A stretch of 10,809 nucleotides of DNA, from the NCBI GenBank assembly GCA_000482145.1, contig AUXH01000633.1:1-10809 (forward strand), given 5' to 3'. The position numbers and the translations under genes were made by a program. Below the pieces are notes generated by a model, which saw nothing but the letters and a program-made list of their open reading frames with translations, did not search any database and had not been told where the DNA came from. Below, one piece after another: positions 1-6,241 of this stretch (the first letter of the stretch is position 1; each line of letters opens with the position of its first letter). Source of the DNA: Strigomonas culicis (taxonomy: Eukaryota > Euglenozoa > Kinetoplastea > Trypanosomatida > Trypanosomatidae).

Positions 1-31
1 TAATAGTAGTATAAGGTAAAAAACGTAAATT

Positions 32-33
<2 letters not shown>

Positions 34-70
<37 letters not shown>
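34..70. repeat. TG/CA dinucleotide microsatellite
   Basis: An uninterrupted alternating TG run of 37 bases (about 18 units). It lies downstream of the stop codon of the small gene at 284-658, so in the transcribed (minus) sense it is a CA run in that gene's 3' flank or in the spacer to the next gene. Such runs are common in kinetoplastid spacers and vary in length. No function can be read from it. The rest of 1-283 holds no gene I can support. Confidence 0.95.
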
Positions 71-72
<2 letters not shown>

Positions 73-283
73 TTGAAACAATGTGAGCGTGCCAAAACAA
101 TGTAAGTGTTTATTCACAGCGAGGATAGGGGGTGAGAGAAGAATGCTTCGAAGAAGTGGACATAAGCATTCAAAAGGGTGGTACATAAAAACATTAAAAA
201 AATGCGTTTCTCCACTGAGACTCAGTGTATGAGTGCTCTGCCGCCACAACTGTGGTGGATACAGTTAGCTTTACTCTAGGTAA

Positions 284-658
284 TTACACGTTCTCATCAT
301 TGTTCTCCTGTCCGAGCTCCTCATCCTCCACGTCGCCATCGCTTTCATCGTCGCTGCCCTCCTCGGCGGTGTTGTCTATGAAGCGCGACGCTCTATCCTG
401 CATCTCCGCTCTCTTTAGCCGCTTGCGCTCGCGCCGTGCCTCGTAGGAGCCGTCCAATTTACTCTGTGTCTTCTTCCCCTTTCTAATTAGTTCGTCCACC
501 TCGCTCATCGCCTCCTCGTCCTCCTTGCTCTGCAGCAAGACCTTCCGCACCCCGTTCCGGAGTCTCTCGCTCGCGCCCACATCGCCCAGCTCCCTCAGCT
601 TCAGGATGAGCTTCAGGACATCGAGCTCCTGCTCGGGGGTGATGCTACGAGAGCTCAT
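284..658 (-). CDS. Small charged protein with acidic C-terminal tail, unknown function
   Basis: A 124-residue reading frame with an ATG at 658. I do not recognise the family. The N-terminal half (about residues 8-65) is rich in Leu, Glu and Lys and should be helical. Residues 75-83 form a basic cluster of Arg and Lys that could be a nuclear localisation signal or nucleic-acid contact. Residues 99-122 are almost entirely Glu, Asp, Asn, Ser and Gly, a disordered acidic tail. There is no signal peptide, membrane segment or Cys-rich motif. The gene is real by context: it has GC-rich codon use unlike the flanking spacer, the same strand as its neighbours, and a pyrimidine tract plus AG just upstream. 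A nuclear or nucleolar protein would fit the basic-then-acidic layout, but that is inference only. Confidence 0.75.
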   Translation of the reverse strand: MSSRSITPEQELDVLKLILKLRELGDVGASERLRNGVRKVLLQSKEDEEAMSEVDELIRKGKKTQSKLDGSYEARRERKRLKRAEMQDRASRFIDNTAEEGSDDESDGDVEDEELGQENNDENV

Positions 659-681
659 GTTGGAGACGTCACGCCACGCCG

Positions 682-789
682 CTCAATGCAATCCGGACAA
701 TAGTAAAAATAGAAGAAGGAGTGTGCTGAATAGCGAAAGCAGTGTGTGTGTGCACATTAAAAGGGAGAGGGGAAAAAAGAAAGGTGGGG
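682..789 (-). promoter_or_regulatory. Putative spliced-leader acceptor region for the 284-658 gene
   Basis: On the minus strand there are two pyrimidine-rich tracts (about 789-759 and 722-704). AG dinucleotides follow at 726-725 and at 683-682. Using the AG at 683-682 gives a 5' UTR of about 23 nt; the earlier one gives about 66 nt. No other ATG lies between either site and the start codon at 658. Confidence 0.6.
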
Positions 790-930
790 TAGGGCGTAAA
801 CATTTGAAGGAATCTTCGATCTATTTCAATGTCACAGGTTACACTCAATACAATGCAAACATGAAAAAGAAGAAGAAGTGAAACACTCCTTCATCACACA
901 AATAAATGTAGCTGGCAATGATAAACACGA

Positions 931-2313
931 TCAGCTGTCAGTCACAAGAGATACACTACCCGCACGGTCTTCGGCCTCACCGGCATCGTCTTCAGCGCTG
1001 CTCACGCGCCGCGCGCCGTGAAACCAGTCGACGAGGGCACTCCACACACCGCCCTCGGGCTCCTCCCCCAGCTGCATCAGAAAAGAGTACAACTCAGCCG
1101 CCGTGAACTCCTCCTCGCACAGCGCGTCCGCCACTGGTTGAAAGGCAGAGACCTCCTTCACATCAAAGGGAAAGTAATGCAAGTGCTTCCCCGTCATACT
1201 GCAGGCTAACCACTGAAGGAGCAGCTTCAGCTGGTAGTCTCCCCCAAACACGCCACAGCCCCAATTGCCCCCAGCCACGTCCGTGAAGTCTTCAACCAAA
1301 TCCGAACCAAGCCCGCTCACAAGCTTTCGCAGCTCCCTCTCGACGGCCCACGCGGTGTATTGCGTGCTCTCGTCGACAAAGCGAAAATCCAGTGCGTCGA
1401 CAACGAGAAGCGCCCCGCCGCACAGCACAGGCGGCGACAGGGCGTGGCCGTAGCGGATGCCCTGGCCGTAGGTCCCTTTTTTGATGCAGCTGTACTGCTG
1501 GTAGCCGCGTACCACAATGGCCTCGTCGTCCTGAAGGGGCCCATGATGCCAGCGCAGCGCGCTCAGCTCCGGGCACTGCGCGAACGTGATCTCTTCCTGC
1601 ACACAGCCGTCCGCCAGCGCCCCGCCGCCGACCCAGCGGTTGGCAAAGTCTAATCGAATCGAGTGAACCTGACTGTCAATAGACTCCCCCAGAGCTCTCA
1701 CCGTTAGGGGGGTTAGGGCCTGCTGGTGCCTTGGCGCGAGCGTCGCCGGAGAGGTGGTGCGGGCTGCCGTCATCACAGCCCTATTGGCCGCAGCATCACA
1801 GGCACCCATGCACGTGAAGTAGTCAAACAGCAGCTCTAGCTTCACGACCTCCACCACAGATGCCTCGCTCCCTGTATGCATCTCGGTGTAGTTCACGGTG
1901 GGCATACTACTGTCACTCACACACTCCCTTTCCGCAAAGGTACAGAGAAAGCTGTTCGACACGAGGCAGAAGAGCTGGCGGCGCGACAGTTTGCTGAGCG
2001 GTCGGTTGAGCCACTGTCCTTCCTCGGGGATAAGAAGCGCATCAAAAGACAGCGCAGCGCTCACACACGGGCGCAGCACCCGATCGATGAAGGCTCTTTC
2101 AGAGAGCCCCTTTCGCCGCCTGTAGCTGGCCACCGCGCTCTCCAAGCCACGGGCTCGCTTCAGCCCCACCCACTGCGACGGCGCCGTGGGAAAGGTGCCG
2201 TTGTCAGAGTCGAGAAAGCGGCCGATCTCGACTTGCAGTCCGCAGAGGCGGCGAAGGCGACTGTCACGCGGAGCCAGGACATTGCCAGACGTTCGCTGTC
2301 GCTTTTGGGGCAT
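931..2313 (-). CDS. PARG: Poly(ADP-ribose) glycohydrolase (PARG)
   Basis: This enzyme cleaves the ribose-ribose bonds of poly(ADP-ribose), releasing ADP-ribose and reversing PARP signalling, normally in the nucleus. From the ATG at 2313 the protein has 460 residues. The PARG signature is intact: a Gly-Gly-Gly loop at residues 229-231, then Gln-Glu-Glu at 239-241, where the second Glu is the family's catalytic acid. It is preceded by the typical DFAN segment (222-225). A second family block, NWGCGVFGGD, sits at 350-359, followed by a helix and a YFPF strand near 380-383. An N-terminal KRQR at 4-7 may aid nuclear import. The C-terminal 25-30 residues are Ser/Asp/Glu/Ala-rich and probably disordered. 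The frame stays open upstream to 2433, but that stretch encodes the pyrimidine tract and a splice acceptor, so the start at 2313 is preferred (an alternative ATG is at 2385). Family assignment is confident; no active-site residue that I checked is missing. Confidence 0.95.
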   Translation of the reverse strand: MPQKRQRTSGNVLAPRDSRLRRLCGLQVEIGRFLDSDNGTFPTAPSQWVGLKRARGLESAVASYRRRKGLSERAFIDRVLRPCVSAALSFDALLIPEEGQWLNRPLSKLSRRQLFCLVSNSFLCTFAERECVSDSSMPTVNYTEMHTGSEASVVEVVKLELLFDYFTCMGACDAAANRAVMTAARTTSPATLAPRHQQALTPLTVRALGESIDSQVHSIRLDFANRWVGGGALADGCVQEEITFAQCPELSALRWHHGPLQDDEAIVVRGYQQYSCIKKGTYGQGIRYGHALSPPVLCGGALLVVDALDFRFVDESTQYTAWAVERELRKLVSGLGSDLVEDFTDVAGGNWGCGVFGGDYQLKLLLQWLACSMTGKHLHYFPFDVKEVSAFQPVADALCEEEFTAAELYSFLMQLGEEPEGGVWSALVDWFHGARRVSSAEDDAGEAEDRAGSVSLVTDS

Positions 2314-2331
2314 CGTGGGCTCACAGCAAAA

Positions 2332-2363
2332 CTGAGGAGAGGGATAAAGAAAAAAAGGAAGGC
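2332..2363 (-). promoter_or_regulatory. Polypyrimidine tract and AG acceptor upstream of PARG
   Basis: Read on the minus strand, 2363-2334 is almost pure pyrimidine and ends in CAG at 2334-2332. This gives an 18-nt 5' UTR before the ATG at 2313 with no intervening ATG. It is the clearest acceptor in the window and the main reason for choosing the PARG start. A second AG at 2321-2320 would leave only a few bases. Confidence 0.8.
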
Positions 2364-2571
2364 GCAAACGAGTACTAAGAATCATAAGAAAGCCTTCAGT
2401 TACGCTAGTCCTACTTGCATTACGCCAGGACAAGCTGTGCGATTCATTATTGCTACGACAATTGACAAAGACGACAACGAGTCTGCGTCTGTATTGTGTG
2501 GTTTGTGGGAAGATAGATAGAACATACTGTACACCGGCACCGTGTCCTTATGCATTCAGCCACGACTCTTC

Positions 2572-3066
2572 CTATTCTGCATCATTTGGTGTAAAGGCTC
2601 TCTGCCAATAAGAAGTCAACGTCATGGCGCGCGAGTGGTCGTTGCTGGCATGCTGCAGGATCGGGTTCAGCTGCGAGTGCCGGAGGGCATGCCGGCACCG
2701 ACGCTCCTGCACCAGGTTCTGGTCCAACACGGCTTTTCGGAGCTCCGCGGTGAACAACGGGATCGCCAGATCTTTGCGGCCGCACCACAAGTGGGCCCAG
2801 CCCACGAAGAGGCGGCACTTGGAGGCAACTTCGTCGTTGAAAATGGAGACGGCCACGTGATACAGCTCGATGGCACACCGCAGCGCCATATCCGCGCGGC
2901 GCAGCGAGGCCCATCCGCCGCCCACTGTCTGGAGCACCGCCATTCGGCAGCAACCGACGTACTGCCGCGCCATCTCCGTCTCTGCCAACTGAGCGGAAAC
3001 AAACGTCCAGTCAAAAAAAAACTTTTCCAAGAGGAGGAATCGCAACCGCCACGATCTGGTCACCAT
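2572..3066 (-). CDS. Helical-repeat (TPR-like) protein, downstream part of a probably frameshifted gene
   Basis: A 164-residue frame that opens with an ATG at 3066 and ends at 2572. I do not recognise a named family. Residues 19-130 read as consecutive amphipathic helices. The segment around GWAHLWCGRKDLAIPLF resembles a TPR helix pair (Trp/Gly/Ala pattern), so a protein-protein interaction scaffold is plausible. The ATG at 3066 has no pyrimidine tract in the 180 bases upstream. Instead that stretch is an open frame (3011-3250) that overlaps this one by 56 bases in another frame and has a good splice acceptor. Removing one T from the T9 run (minus strand, 3021-3013) fuses the two into about 225 residues. 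The first 18 residues given by this ATG are then probably not natural. What is seen is two overlapping frames; the single-gene interpretation is inference. The reading could also be a pseudogene. Confidence 0.7.
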   Translation of the reverse strand: MVTRSWRLRFLLLEKFFFDWTFVSAQLAETEMARQYVGCCRMAVLQTVGGGWASLRRADMALRCAIELYHVAVSIFNDEVASKCRLFVGWAHLWCGRKDLAIPLFTAELRKAVLDQNLVQERRCRHALRHSQLNPILQHASNDHSRAMTLTSYWQRAFTPNDAE

Positions 3067-3250
3067 GCTTCCCTATCCGCCAGCGCGGAACCACGGCCGC
3101 GGGTTCCTCCACATCTTTGCATGCACCTACCCCAGTGGCCACAAAAGAAGCGAAAGTGTTCTTCACATTTTCGTCGCGTAAAGAGTTCGAATAGAAAATT
3201 GCAGTGACAGCGCACAGGCCATCGGAGCTAAAAACGACAAGCTCCTTCAT
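3011..3250 (-). CDS. N-terminal part of the same probably frameshifted gene
   Basis: A 79-residue frame from an ATG at 3250, ending in a TGA directly after a run of nine T residues. The opening, MKELVVFSSDGLCAV, looks like a beta strand-turn-beta strand start, somewhat like longin or small adaptor domains, but I cannot assign it. A strong pyrimidine tract and AG lie just upstream, with no earlier ATG in the predicted 5' UTR. This marks 3250 as the true start of a gene. The frame stops inside the homopolymer, and the +1 frame continues without interruption into the helical protein at 2572-3066. I therefore read this as the upstream exon-like half of one gene broken by a one-base insertion, either real or from sequencing. 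A separate 79-residue protein is the alternative. Confidence 0.6.
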   Translation of the reverse strand: MKELVVFSSDGLCAVTAIFYSNSLRDENVKNTFASFVATGVGACKDVEEPAAVVPRWRIGKHGDQIVAVAIPPLGKVFF

Positions 3251-3278
3251 CTGTAAATGGAGCAGCGCTGCCTGTGGT

Positions 3279-3331
3279 CTAGAAAGAAAGGCGGTGAGAG
3301 CGGAAGGAAAGAAAAGAGGGAAGCAAAAAAG
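3279..3331 (-). promoter_or_regulatory. Polypyrimidine tract and AG acceptor for the gene starting at 3250
   Basis: Minus-strand 3331-3281 is strongly pyrimidine-rich and is followed by TCTAG with its AG at 3280-3279. The 5' UTR would be 28 nt and contains no ATG. There is no comparable tract before the ATG at 3066, which supports a single gene starting at 3250. Confidence 0.75.
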
Positions 3332-3463
3332 TACTGGATAGACAAGGGCATTCAGACAAGGTACAGCTTACAGGTATCCGAATTGGTGACCATACGAGTA
3401 TGCATTTTGATGTGAAGAGAGAAACAAGAGAAGTGTTTCACAATAGTGTACAAAGAACATGCG

Positions 3464-3703
3464 CTAAAGGCCCTTCGTAAGACTCGCCTTCCCGATGGGG
3501 CGCCTACTAAGAGCAAAGTAGTAGGTCAGCCAGAAGGTCATCAAGCAGGCAAACCCGGTTTCCATGTAATGCTGCCTGCGAACGGACTCCATGAGCGCAG
3601 TGTAGGCCATGCTGGTGTCCTCCACGCCTGCGGCATACGACTCTTGGCATAATTTTTCAACGGCTTCTGGTCGCAAGCCGTCCTTCGCACAGGATTGGCC
3701 CAT
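3464..3703 (-). CDS. Small single-pass membrane protein, unknown function
   Basis: A 79-residue protein from an ATG at 3703. I do not recognise the family. Residues 11-48 are polar and probably helical. Residues 49-66 (Gly, Phe, Leu, Met, Trp and Tyr-rich) form one likely membrane span, followed by a basic tail with Arg 67-68 and three further Lys/Arg. The N-terminus begins Met-Gly-Gln-Ser-Cys: Gly2 with Cys5 resembles a myristoylation/palmitoylation start, but residue 6 is Ala rather than the favoured Ser/Thr, so this is weak. Small one-span proteins of this shape are often mitochondrial membrane subunits in trypanosomatids; that is a guess. The gene is supported by its own splice-acceptor tract, ATG as first start in the predicted transcript, and non-spacer composition. 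Confidence 0.65.
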   Translation of the reverse strand: MGQSCAKDGLRPEAVEKLCQESYAAGVEDTSMAYTALMESVRRQHYMETGFACLMTFWLTYYFALSRRPIGKASLTKGL

Positions 3704-3764
3704 TAGAACTGGCGCTGCGTTGAACCAAAATTCTGTTGGACAACCAACAGTTGCAGTATACTTG

Positions 3765-3839
3765 CTACAAGCACATAAAAGAGAGAGTGAAAGAGAAAAT
3801 AAAGAGGCAGAAACAGAAGTAGTAAGGAAGAAAGACGAA
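3765..3839 (-). promoter_or_regulatory. Polypyrimidine tract and AG acceptor for the 79-residue gene
   Basis: Minus-strand 3839-3776 is rich in C and T. AG dinucleotides follow, the best in a TTGTAG at 3766-3765. The predicted 5' UTR is 61 nt with no ATG before 3703. The tract also makes a hydrophobic open frame at 3703-3942, which is an artefact of pyrimidine-rich codons. Confidence 0.7.
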
Positions 3840-4048
3840 AGATATGCTCATATTTGTTATTGGAGCGCAACGCATAGAGCAGCAACAAAAAAATGTGAAC
3901 GAAAAAGACTACAAGCAAGTGGCAGCAGTAGGGTTTTATCATTGTAATGGATAAATAATACAGTTTTTTTTTGTCGGTATTGTTTGTTGTTATTTTACTT
4001 TAATACAGTATCTTACATCAAAGTCGTACAGAAGGTACATGAAATAGG
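3840..4048. other. AT-rich spacer, 3' flank of the LRR gene
   Basis: No gene is visible. In the transcribed sense this is the 3' UTR and intergenic part after the LRR stop codon. It includes an A-rich run on the minus strand near 3972-3964. I see no stem-loop or repeat worth naming. Confidence 0.7.
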
Positions 4049-5146
4049 TTACTTTCGGTAAACAGAAGGCTGATCACCCACTTCGTAGAGCCCTATATCA
4101 CACACACTAAGTGTCTCGAGGCGGTCCTTCGCGTCGTAAATTTGCGGAGCCACGTTGTCTGAGAAGTCGTTTCCCCAGATGAGGAACGTTTCGATTGTTT
4201 GACAGGCGCAAACCGCATCCACCATACTTTTGATGCCCACAGTTCCCATACTATTGTTTTCTAGAGAGAGGAATCGCAAACGGCTGTGGGCCTTTACGCT
4301 CTTCGCAAGGGACACGCTGCCCTTATCGCGCAAGCGATTGTACGAAACATCCAGACATATAAAGTTCTCCTTCCGCTCCAGCAGCTTAGCTAGCAGCGCG
4401 CCAGCGTCCTGGGATAGTTTGTTCCCCTTCAGCGTCAGGGAAATGATGTTGCACGTACAGAGGGGGTTCAAGAGCATTTCCAAGTGAATATCAGTGAGAT
4501 TGAAGTGCGATAGGTTCAAGTCGCAAAGTGCGGTGTTGCGCTGCAGCCCAAGTGACAAGTGATGCACCACGTAGTTCACATCATCAGGATTGGAGAGCAG
4601 AGGCTTACCGATGTTAAGAGAAAGCAGCGTCTCGTTGTGAACCAAGGCCTCTGTGATGTGCACCAGTGCCTTCATGTCCATGTCCGTGTTGTAGAGATCG
4701 AGCTTGGTGACGCAAGCGTTCGTCGCGAGCATGTCCGCTATCGGCGGTCCGCAGGTGCCGCCGAGGGGGTTGCCGGCAAGGCACAGCGCGGCGACGGACG
4801 TCTGCGCCCGCAGCGCGGCCACCAGAGCTGTGCCGCCCTGCTCGGCAATGGCGTTCTGCGACAGATCGATCGTTTGCACGGTATCCACGCCTTTTTGGAG
4901 CGCCTCCGCGATGTGTGTAGCGCCCGTGTCGGTAATGTTGTTGTAGGGGAGAATGAGCTCTGCCAGCACCGGACACAGCACGGCAGCGTCGCAGACCGCC
5001 TTCACGTCGGCATCGGACACACGGTTTTTGAAGTTCTCAAAGGTGTTCCCCTGCGCCACCAGAGATCCACCGCTGAGCTGAAGCACCTCCGCACGCGGGG
5101 CGACACCAATACTCTCACAGCAGCTGGCGTACGCGTCGGACCACAT
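4049..5146 (-). CDS. Leucine-rich-repeat protein (ribonuclease-inhibitor type)
   Basis: A 365-residue protein from the ATG at 5146. Starting near residue 60 it carries about ten tandem repeats of roughly 28 residues with the pattern LxxLxLxxNxI followed by an amphipathic helix, for example LAELILPYNNI and IISLTLKGNKL. This is the RNI-like LRR class, which forms a curved interaction surface. One unit (near LNIGKPLL) is longer than the others and degenerate. That insertion recalls LRRC34-like proteins, but I cannot confirm orthology. No kinase, nuclease or membrane domain is fused to the repeats. The frame is open up to an ATG at 5290, but the extra 48 residues are hydrophobic and coded by pyrimidine-rich spacer. 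The only AGs between that tract and the gene lie downstream of 5290, so 5146 is the better start. If the upstream ATG were used, the protein would gain a signal-anchor-like segment. Confidence 0.88.
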   Translation of the reverse strand: MWSDAYASCCESIGVAPRAEVLQLSGGSLVAQGNTFENFKNRVSDADVKAVCDAAVLCPVLAELILPYNNITDTGATHIAEALQKGVDTVQTIDLSQNAIAEQGGTALVAALRAQTSVAALCLAGNPLGGTCGPPIADMLATNACVTKLDLYNTDMDMKALVHITEALVHNETLLSLNIGKPLLSNPDDVNYVVHHLSLGLQRNTALCDLNLSHFNLTDIHLEMLLNPLCTCNIISLTLKGNKLSQDAGALLAKLLERKENFICLDVSYNRLRDKGSVSLAKSVKAHSRLRFLSLENNSMGTVGIKSMVDAVCACQTIETFLIWGNDFSDNVAPQIYDAKDRLETLSVCDIGLYEVGDQPSVYRK

Positions 5147-5194
5147 TAGATCACAGCGTCGAAGGGCGCAATAGTAAAGAACAGATAGATATAC

Positions 5195-5320
5195 CTTGAA
5201 GAAGGAGCTTTCAAAGCCACAAAATGAAATGAAAACGCGTATAGACAAGAGGATGAAAAGGCAATCAAGTAGTGTCAGTTTCACAAGCATAGAGAACACA
5301 CAGCAGAAGAAAGGGAAAAA
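5195..5320 (-). promoter_or_regulatory. Candidate spliced-leader acceptor region for the LRR gene
   Basis: A pyrimidine-rich stretch on the minus strand (5320-5301) is followed, after an AG-free interval, by AGs at 5209-5208 and 5196-5195. The first gives a 5' UTR of about 61 nt with 5146 as the first ATG. The spacing from tract to AG is longer than for neighbouring genes, so the site is less certain. An AG at 5328-5327, upstream of the tract, would instead expose the ATG at 5290. Confidence 0.4.
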
Positions 5321-6241
5321 TCGGAGCTACAATACCGTCAAGAGAACCTGTGCAGATGCATCGATGCACAAACACACATAGATTTCAACAGAAATGTAAA
5401 TAATCACTCAGAGATTTGAAATGCTGAACAGTAATAAAAGAGGGAGAAAAAAAAACAATATAAAAAGGTGTATAATAAGCAACAAAAATCTTTGGTACCA
5501 TTTCTTTTTTTTTCTTTTTGTAAGAGAAAAAGAAACAGAAATATGAAACAAAAATTATTAGTGATCAGAAGATCTTAACGTGAACAACAAACAGTAAAAT
5601 CAAACAAGAGTGTGTTTTCACCCAAACAAAAAAGAGAATTTAAAAAAAAGGTGTACTGCAACACCTGTAATGATATTGGTTTCTTTAAAGTTGAAATAAT
5701 ATCAGAAACTAAAGCAAGCAGGCATATAATGTTATGTTTGAATTGTTTTAGTACTTTTCTTTTGTGTTGGTGTTGTTCTTCCCCATCTCAAGTTAGCATG
5801 CGTAAAGAACGAAAAAGAAAAATCAAAATGGTGTTTATATTGATAAAAAAGAACACATTGACCAACAAGAGGTGTCAATGTTTGATTGGGAAAAGGGAGA
5901 AGGAAAAAAGACGTTTTTTTCATTTTGTTTTGCATACACAAATATCTTTCCAAGCACTTTCCCATTTTCCTGTTATCAGAAATCCACCATAAAAAAAATG
6001 AAAAAGACAAAAAAAAGGTTGCGTGCATACGCATACCAACGCAGATACAACACCGATGCAATGATGTGAAACAAAAATAGAAACAAACGAGTGATATTAA
6101 ACAATTTATAAAAAAAATGTCTACTGTAAACAAAGAATAGTTAAAATAGAAAAGAAAAGTGGAAAAGAAAACGTATAGAGAACACGTTCTTCTCCCTTGT
6201 TTAGTCCGGTTGCTTTTCTATACTCGTAGGTAATACAGAGT
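5321..6241. other. Long AT-rich gene-free spacer (probable long 3' UTR of the ABHD-like gene)
   Basis: About 920 bases with no convincing gene. Open frames exist on both strands (5612-5992 plus, 5732-6133 minus). They are made of Lys/Phe/Ser-rich low-complexity codons from A- and T-runs and match no family I know. The minus-strand one lacks an ATG at its start. In the transcribed sense this should be mostly the 3' UTR of the hydrolase gene ending at 6242. Pyrimidine runs occur on both strands, including a plus-strand run at about 5754-5788 followed by AG at 5791-5792. It is the largest spacer in the window. Confidence 0.7.

Noticed and set aside
1876..2520. Plus-strand 214-residue open frame and other plus-strand frames opposite PARG
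   Set aside because: Lies opposite a clear PARG gene, has Arg/His/Ala-rich composition typical of GC-rich antisense shadows, and no family resemblance.
3703..3942. Minus-strand hydrophobic 79-residue frame
   Set aside because: Its Leu/Phe/Ser content comes from the polypyrimidine tract of the gene at 3464-3703; it covers the splice acceptor.
5612..5992. Plus-strand 126-residue frame with a CxxC-like pair (CNTC and LCLNC)
   Set aside because: Looked briefly like a zinc ribbon, but spacing and surrounding Lys/Phe-rich sequence fit chance in an AT-rich spacer, and the strand opposes the whole cluster.
5732..6133. Minus-strand 133-residue frame with hydrophobic segments
   Set aside because: The frame opens at TTG, is low-complexity Phe/Ser/Lys from A- and T-runs, and has no recognisable domain.
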